44,398 nucleotides of DNA from Bacteroidales bacterium (GTDB lineage: Bacteria; Bacteroidota; Bacteroidia; Bacteroidales; P3): assembly GCA_017960605.1 (NCBI GenBank), contig JAGCYV010000048.1, positions 1 through 44,398 on the forward strand. Reading direction: 5' to 3'. Position 1 is the first letter of the stretch. Each line of letters begins with the position of its first letter. Both the position numbers and the translations under genes were made by a program. This document shows, in pieces, positions 39,606 through 44,398 of the stretch. The notes beneath the pieces were generated by a model. The model ran no database searches, had not been told where the DNA came from, and saw only the letters and a program-made list of their open reading frames with translations.

Positions 39606-42146
39606 TCAATAGGAATAATAACTCTTGTTTTCGAGGTAGCTCTGGCGTTTCTCATACTTGATGTCGCGCAGGGCGTCGGCCTTGATGTTGATTTGGAAGA
39701 ACCAGCTCTTGTAGTAGCCGAAGGGAACCCAGGAGAAACGCATCTCCCAGCAGTGGAGGTCGCGATAGACATCGACTGTGGTGTAGGACATGCCCTTGTT
39801 GCTGATGTCGTAGCCGGTGGACATGGCGAGACGCCAGTTTTTGGTGAGGCTGACGTTGGCCGAGAGGGTGATGCTCTGGATGGTCTGGTTCTTGAAGTTC
39901 ATCTCGCGGGCCACATAGCGATCCACAGAGCTGAAGGTGTAGCTGATGCTGACGTTCCAGGGGACGCTGAAATCGACGTAGCTGCCCATGAGGAGGGCGG
40001 CGTTGTAGTTGTGCGGCGTCTGGATGAGGGTGGCCACGGGATGCCCTTCGTTCTTGCTGTCCTTGTCGCCGCTGAAGGTCTTGTTGTTGATGCTGTAGGA
40101 GAGCTGGGTGCTCCAGGTGGCGTTGTCCATCCGGAAGAGACGGTGCTCCTCGTTGAAGAGGAGCTTGTCGTGGATAAGGCCGAGGCTGTCGATGACATAG
40201 GGGCTGAAAGAACCGGAGTAGTTGAGCGTGAGGGCGCGGAAAAGGGTGGTTCGTCCGGTGACAGAGAGGTTGGAGAACCGCAGCGAGTCTTTGGCGAGGT
40301 CGTAACTCATGGACAGGTTGAGGTTGTCGATGAGCGTCACTTTGTGCATCTCGGCTGCGGTGTCGAAGGGGTTCTGGACCTTGATCTCGAGGTTGTTTCC
40401 GATACTGGCCCGGATATTGCCGCTTTTGCCGTCGGGAGGACCGCCGTAGAGGCTCTGGGCGAAGATGGAGTAGCGGTGCACATAACCGGTGGTGTCGGTA
40501 TATTGGCGCCACCAGCCGTAACGTTCATTGCCGAAGTCGGGGTGGTAGGTGAAGCCGAGGGAGGGGTTGATGACGTGACGGAGAGCCTTGAGGGGACCGT
40601 ATTTGAACTGGAACATGCCGTAGATGCGGGTGGAGAGGGTGGAGGAGACGTTGAAGTCGCGGTTGGGGCGGAACCCGAAGAGGGTGTCGGTGGTGAGGAT
40701 GCCTGTCTGGTCGTCGTAGTTGTGCTCGATGGTGGTCCAATGCCAGCGCTCGTTGTAGTTGAAGGAGTTGGTCCAGTTGAAGAACTTGAGGACTTTGAGG
40801 GTGGAGGAGAGGGGGATGCTGTGCTTGATGCCGTATTGCATTAGGTTGAGGGTGGAGGGTTTGAAGAGGTCGGTGTCCTGGGTGGTGAGGTTGTTCTCGG
40901 CGTTCATCACGTAGGAGAGTGAGATGTTCTCGTACCAGCGGTAGGCGCCGGACGGGATGCGCCGGCGCAAGGGGTAGATGGTGATGGAGCTGAGGGATAT
41001 GGAGGGGAGTTTGATGTTCATCACGCCGGTTTGGGCGTTGAAGGACTCGCGAGCCGAAGCCGAGAGGTTGAGGTAGGTGCCTATCTTGGTGCTGTAGTTG
41101 ATGGAGGAGGTGGTGGTGGAGTTGAAGTAGTCGTTGCGGTTGGTGGTGTTCTTGTTGTAGTTTCGGCTTTGCAGATTGACGTTGGCCGAGAAGCGGCTGT
41201 AGGGGTTGGCTTTGGGGTCTTGGTCGTGTTGCCAGGTGATTTTAAAGTCGTTGAAGGAGTTGAAGGTGTTGGTGTCGCCGCGGATACCCTCGAAGGTCTG
41301 CCCCATGCGGGCTTCGGCCATGCCTTTGTATTTGTAACGCTTGTAGTAGTTGGTCTTGCCATCGATGGCCCAGCTGAGGTTGGTGTAGAGCTCGCCGGTG
41401 AGGGCCAGGTCGAGATTGTCGTTGATGGCGAAATAGTAGCCGCCGTCGCGGAGATAGTAGCCTCGGTAGTTCATCCAGCCGTAGGAGGGGATGAGGATAC
41501 CGCTCTGGCGGGTTTTATTGAGGGGGAAGAAGGCGAAGGGGAGTGCCACCGGCGTGGGCACGTTCTCGACGGTGAGCCAGGCGGGGCCGGTGACAATCTT
41601 GTCGTTGGTGATGAGCTTGGACTTGGTGAAGTTGATGGCGAAGTGGGGGTCGGAGTAGTTGCAGGTGGTGTAGCTGCCCCCGCTGAGGTACATGATGGAG
41701 TCGTTGATTTTCTTCACCTTGTTGCCGTGCAGGTAGCCGTCGCCCTCCTGGGTGATGACCCCCTGGATGATGCCTTTCTGGGTGTTGTAGTTGAAGGTGA
41801 TGGTGTCGGCGTGGTATTCGGCGTCATCCTGCTTGAAGTAGGGGCGTCCCTGCAGGTTGCCGGCGGTGTCGTAGGTGCCGTGGGCGAAAAGGGTCTGACG
41901 GTTGAAATCGACCTGCACCTGGTCGGCCTCGAGGAGCATCTTGCCGTAGTCGATGCTGCCTTCGGTGTAGAGGAAAGCGCGGCGGGAGTCGAGGTTCATG
42001 GCCACCGAGTCGAGGGCTTTGTACTTGATTACCTCTTGGATGGCGTTCTGGGAGAGGGGCGCCAGGGTGTCGATATCGGCCTGGGCGGAGGCCGAAGACA
42101 ATATCCCCGCCACCGTAATCAACAGCGGCAGAAACGCTTTCGCCAT
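39606..42146 (-). CDS. lptD: LptD-like outer-membrane LPS assembly protein
   Basis: 846 aa. Signal peptide from ATG 42146 (MAKAFLPLLITVAGILSSASAQ), preceded by AGGAGG. Residues about 50-190 form the OstA/LptA-type beta-jellyroll (ALDSVAMNLDSRRAFLYTEGSIDYGKMLLEADQVQVDF). The rest is a beta-barrel rich in aromatic-ended strands, opening with VPTPVALPFAFFPLNKTRQSGILIPSYG, a region conserved in Bacteroidota LptD. It inserts LPS or lipooligosaccharide into the outer leaflet with LptE. The upstream TTG at 42167 is not used. The promoter overlaps the divergent amidase promoter. Confidence 0.88.
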   Translation of the reverse strand: MAKAFLPLLITVAGILSSASAQADIDTLAPLSQNAIQEVIKYKALDSVAMNLDSRRAFLYTEGSIDYGKMLLEADQVQVDFNRQTLFAHGTYDTAGNLQGRPYFKQDDAEYHADTITFNYNTQKGIIQGVITQEGDGYLHGNKVKKINDSIMYLSGGSYTTCNYSDPHFAINFTKSKLITNDKIVTGPAWLTVENVPTPVALPFAFFPLNKTRQSGILIPSYGWMNYRGYYLRDGGYYFAINDNLDLALTGELYTNLSWAIDGKTNYYKRYKYKGMAEARMGQTFEGIRGDTNTFNSFNDFKITWQHDQDPKANPYSRFSANVNLQSRNYNKNTTNRNDYFNSTTTSSINYSTKIGTYLNLSASARESFNAQTGVMNIKLPSISLSSITIYPLRRRIPSGAYRWYENISLSYVMNAENNLTTQDTDLFKPSTLNLMQYGIKHSIPLSSTLKVLKFFNWTNSFNYNERWHWTTIEHNYDDQTGILTTDTLFGFRPNRDFNVSSTLSTRIYGMFQFKYGPLKALRHVINPSLGFTYHPDFGNERYGWWRQYTDTTGYVHRYSIFAQSLYGGPPDGKSGNIRASIGNNLEIKVQNPFDTAAEMHKVTLIDNLNLSMSYDLAKDSLRFSNLSVTGRTTLFRALTLNYSGSFSPYVIDSLGLIHDKLLFNEEHRLFRMDNATWSTQLSYSINNKTFSGDKDSKNEGHPVATLIQTPHNYNAALLMGSYVDFSVPWNVSISYTFSSVDRYVAREMNFKNQTIQSITLSANVSLTKNWRLAMSTGYDISNKGMSYTTVDVYRDLHCWEMRFSWVPFGYYKSWFFQINIKADALRDIKYEKRQSYLENKSYYSY

Positions 42147-42200
42147 GTACCTCCTCAAACCCTCCAAATTATTTAATTTTCAATATTCAAAAAATGTTTG

Positions 42201-42228
42201 TATCTTTGCAAATCAGTTTGCAAAGATA
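42201..42228. promoter_or_regulatory. Two opposed -7 boxes forming a 12-bp-arm inverted repeat
   Basis: TATCTTTGCAAA (42201-42212, plus, for the amidase) and its exact inverse TTTGCAAAGATA (42217-42228, minus, for lptD) are separated by only TCAG. Each polymerase would cover the other's start site, so initiation in the two directions should be mutually exclusive. Confidence 0.75.
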
Positions 42229-42273
42229 AAACTATTTGTGCAAACTGAAAAACAAATTTTTATTGTTTTGGAT

Positions 42274-43797
42274 ATGAAACGATTATTTGTCTTGTTTATT
42301 GTACTGGCGCTGCCGTGCGGAGCCGTTTTTTCGCAAAAAAAGGATACCTATCACGTGCGCACCGTAGTGATAGATCCCGGTCACGGTGGAGCGAAGCCCG
42401 GCGCCCAGGGTTCACGGTCGTGGGAAAAGGACATTACGCTGTCTGTGGCCAAGAAATTCGGCCAGCTCATCAAGGACAACTATCCCGACGTGAAGCTCAT
42501 CTACACCCGCACCACCGACGTGGATATCTCGCTGGCCGAGCGTGCCCGCATCGCCAACCGCAACAAGGCCGACCTCTTCATCTCCATCCACGCCAACTCG
42601 CATCCTACCAGCGCCCCCACCGGCGTGGAGACCTTCGTCATGGGTCTCTCGGAGAGCAAGGCCAACCTGGAAGTGGCCAAGAAGGAGAATGCCGATATCC
42701 TGCTCGAGGCCGACTACCAGAACAACGCCGACTACAGCGGCTTCGACCCCAATGCGCCGGAGACCTACGTGATGCTGGCCATGTTCCAGAACGCCTTCAT
42801 CGACAAGAGCCTCAACTTCGCACAAGCCATCCAGAACCAGTACAAGCAGAACCTCAAGACCATCAACCGCGGCGTGAAGCAGGCCGAGCTCTATGTGCTC
42901 TACAAGACCACCTGCCCGTCGGTGCTGACGGAGATCGGCTTCATCAGCAACCCCGCCGAGGAGGCCTTTATGCTCAGCGACGAAGGGCAGGCGAAAATCG
43001 CCGTGAGCCTTTTCCGCGCCTTCATGAACTACAAGTCGTCCGAGGAGGGCATCGCCAAGCTGACCAATCCCGTCATCAACCTGAAAGGCTACGGCGAGCA
43101 GCCGAAAGCCGTCGAAACCCCGAAGGAGGAACCCAAGGCGGAGCCTGTGAAGGAAGAACCCAAGGCGGAACCCGTGAAGGAGGAACCCAAGGTGGAGCCT
43201 GTGAAGGAAGAACCCAAGGCGGAGGCGCCGGCTCCCGAGCCTGTCCCCGAGAAAGCGCCCGACGCAGTGAAGGTGGCCGAAGTGACGACTCCCGTCGCGC
43301 CTGCCGAGAAGAAACCCACTCCGGCGGTCGAACTGCCCGCCGTCCAGCAGCCGGCACCCGCTCCGCAGCCCGAAACCAAGCCCGCAGCTAAACCTGAGGC
43401 CAAACCCGAAGTGAAACCGCAACCCAAACCGGAGGTCAAACCTGAACCCAAGCCGCAGGTCAAACCCCAAGCCAAGCCCGAGGTCAAACCGGCCACCCAG
43501 CCGAGAGCCATCGGGACAGGGGTGATCTACCGCGTCCAGTTCAGCTCCTCCACCCGCCAGTTCAAGGCCGGCGACCCCGAGTTGCAGGGCATCAAGGACA
43601 TCCACTCCATCCAGAACGGCAAGTACTACGTCTATTCCGCCGGCGACTACCGCACCTTGCAGGAAGCCCGCCAGCGTTGCAAGAAAATCAAGGAGAGCAC
43701 CACCTTCCGCGACGCCTTCGTCATCGCCATCTATCGCGGCGAACGCATCTCGCTCGAAAAGGCAGCCCAGATAGAAAGTCAAACGAAGAAGAATTAA
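42274..43797 (+). CDS. N-acetylmuramoyl-L-alanine amidase with SPOR domain
   Basis: 507 aa. The signal peptide ends AVFSQ (residue 21). Amidase_3 domain (about 28-255): zinc ligands His37 (DPGHGG), Glu51 (SWEKD) and His106 (SIHANSH), and catalytic Glu220 (LTEIGFISNP). It cleaves the bond between muramic acid and the stem peptide in the periplasm, usually for daughter-cell separation. A Pro/Lys/Glu-rich linker (about 277-410) includes four EEPKAEPVK-type units (DNA repeat 43126-43224) and KPEVKPQPKPEVKP runs. The SPOR domain (about 415-495) binds denuded septal glycan. The ATG at 42274 is chosen by signal peptide and promoter; the frame is open upstream. Confidence 0.95.
   Translation: MKRLFVLFIVLALPCGAVFSQKKDTYHVRTVVIDPGHGGAKPGAQGSRSWEKDITLSVAKKFGQLIKDNYPDVKLIYTRTTDVDISLAERARIANRNKADLFISIHANSHPTSAPTGVETFVMGLSESKANLEVAKKENADILLEADYQNNADYSGFDPNAPETYVMLAMFQNAFIDKSLNFAQAIQNQYKQNLKTINRGVKQAELYVLYKTTCPSVLTEIGFISNPAEEAFMLSDEGQAKIAVSLFRAFMNYKSSEEGIAKLTNPVINLKGYGEQPKAVETPKEEPKAEPVKEEPKAEPVKEEPKVEPVKEEPKAEAPAPEPVPEKAPDAVKVAEVTTPVAPAEKKPTPAVELPAVQQPAPAPQPETKPAAKPEAKPEVKPQPKPEVKPEPKPQVKPQAKPEVKPATQPRAIGTGVIYRVQFSSSTRQFKAGDPELQGIKDIHSIQNGKYYVYSAGDYRTLQEARQRCKKIKESTTFRDAFVIAIYRGERISLEKAAQIESQTKKN
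43126..43224 (+). repeat. 27-bp coding tandem repeat in the amidase linker
   Basis: About 3.6 copies of a unit encoding EEPK(A/V)EPVK. Copies differ by few silent changes. It is expected to vary in copy number by slippage and to change linker length without changing the frame. Confidence 0.8.
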
Positions 43798-43871
43798 AAG
43801 TCAAATTGATGCCGGAGGCATGTCCCACGCCGAAGGCGTAATAACACCGTATGAAATGCGGTGAAGAAGAA

Positions 43872-44398
43872 ATGATAGAAATCAAAGACATATCCAAACT
43901 CTACGGCGAGCAGCGAGCCGTCGATCACGTCAGTTTCACCGTGCAGCAGGGCGAGATTGTGGGCCTTCTGGGGCCCAACGGCGCCGGCAAATCCACCCTG
44001 ATGAAGATCCTCACCTGCTTCCTCCCGCCCACCGAGGGAGAAGCCACCGTCTGCGGACACAGCATCTATGACGACACCCTCGCCGTGCGCCGCTGCATCG
44101 GCTACCTCCCCGAGCACAACCCGCTCTATCTCGAGATGTATGTCCGCGAATACCTGCGCTTCGTTGCAGGACTCAGCGGCGTGAAGGACATCCGCCGGCG
44201 GGCCGACGAAATGATCGAACTCACCGGCCTGCAGCCCGAAGCCAACAAGCGCATCGGCCAGCTCTCCAAAGGCTACCGTCAGCGTGTCGGCCTCGCCCAG
44301 GCGCGTATCCACGACCCCCAGGTGCTCATCCTCGACGAGCCCCCCACCGGCCTCGACCCCAACCAGCTGGAGTTCATCCGCAACGTCATCCGCCGCAG
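43872..44398 (+). CDS. gldA: GldA-like ABC transporter ATP-binding protein (partial, runs off window)
   Basis: About 175 codons visible, no stop. Walker A GPNGAGKST, signature LSKGYRQR, Walker B VLILDEP followed by PTGLDPNQ, where the usual EPT is EPP. The N-terminus MIEIKDISKLYGEQRAVDHVSF and the phrases LTCFLPPTEGEATVCG and GLDPNQLEFIRNVI resemble GldA, the ATPase of the Bacteroidota gliding-associated ABC exporter; a generic multidrug-type ATPase is the alternative. gldF and gldG would be expected next, outside the window. ATG 43851 in the same frame would add seven residues, but it lies inside a small hairpin. Confidence 0.8.
   Translation, partial: MIEIKDISKLYGEQRAVDHVSFTVQQGEIVGLLGPNGAGKSTLMKILTCFLPPTEGEATVCGHSIYDDTLAVRRCIGYLPEHNPLYLEMYVREYLRFVAGLSGVKDIRRRADEMIELTGLQPEANKRIGQLSKGYRQRVGLAQARIHDPQVLILDEPPTGLDPNQLEFIRNVIRR

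Noticed and set aside
39693-42176. Two long plus-strand frames (383 and 381 codons) antisense to lptD
   Set aside because: Gly/Val/Glu-rich shadows of the barrel codons. No start signals and no recognisable domains.
41998-42273. 92-codon N-terminal extension of the amidase
   Set aside because: It overlaps lptD antisense and lies upstream of the -7 box. The signal peptide starts at 42274.
42412-43782. 456-codon minus-strand frame antisense to the amidase
   Set aside because: It mirrors the Pro/Lys/Glu linker as Gly/Phe/Leu repeats. The amidase itself has all catalytic residues.

Overview
The window reads as a chromosomal segment of a Bacteroidales bacterium (phylum Bacteroidota). Three things support this. 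First, genes are preceded again and again by the phylum's housekeeping promoter box TAnnTTTG(C). Second, several secreted proteins end in type IX secretion (T9SS) type-A sorting domains. Third, the gene content is typical: a DUF4175 protein, serine palmitoyltransferase, a GldA-type ABC ATPase, BspA-like leucine-rich repeat (LRR) proteins and carboxypeptidase-regulatory-like proteins. A consensus parS centromere site at 33309-33324 suggests the segment lies in the origin-proximal part of the chromosome. I see no rRNA, CRISPR array, insertion sequence, integrase or phage gene.

Layout. 1-184: the 3' end of one tRNA-Lys, a complete tRNA-Lys and a terminator. 186-3336: TPR protein, rsmA and a degenerate MntP-like membrane protein, all overlapping or coupled. 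3394-5434: unknown acidic protein, WbqC-like protein and T9SS-exported SGNH-type esterase, coupled through ATGA overlaps. 5500-8416 (minus): anti-sigma-like ATPase, ybeY, mnmG. 8523-9335: an 11-bp-period repeat array, a zinc-ribbon protein and a small membrane protein. 9374-13414 (minus): lipoprotein and large DUF4175 coiled-coil protein. 13533-14336: SDR oxidoreductase. 14339-16211 (minus): two carboxypeptidase-regulatory-like proteins.

16318-23185 (minus) is the unusual part. Two paralogous cassettes each encode an ECF-type sigma factor followed at once by a transmembrane helix and an extracytoplasmic region, plus a small paralogous lipoprotein. One sigma protein continues in frame through a signal-peptide-like segment into a BspA-like LRR protein. 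A third, separate LRR gene lies between the cassettes. All three large genes share the upstream motif ATGTCA-N23-TATATT. This looks like a membrane-tethered sigma / surface-protein system; its function is inferred only.

23267-27948 (minus): acyltransferase, GNAT-like protein and serine palmitoyltransferase (probable sphingolipid locus), then deoC and rpiB. 27949-28501: AT-rich spacer with DnaA-box-like 9-mers and an 11-bp array. 28502-32028: T9SS-tailed small protein, carbohydrate-binding beta-helix protein and nadA. 32036-33291: AlkZ-related protein and a divergent prolyl-tRNA editing protein. 33309-33365: parS and a terminator. 33388-37218 (minus): giant surface protein. 37356-39286: AraC regulator, a second large 11-bp array and an RluA-type pseudouridine synthase. 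39283-42146 (minus): MerR-like regulator and lptD. 42274-44398: N-acetylmuramoyl-L-alanine amidase with SPOR domain and a partial gldA running off the end.

A pattern across loci: five non-coding stretches hold degenerate tandem arrays with an exact 11-bp period and about five direct units each. Two of these, 30 kb apart, share the same layout of four CCGT units followed by five CGGA units.
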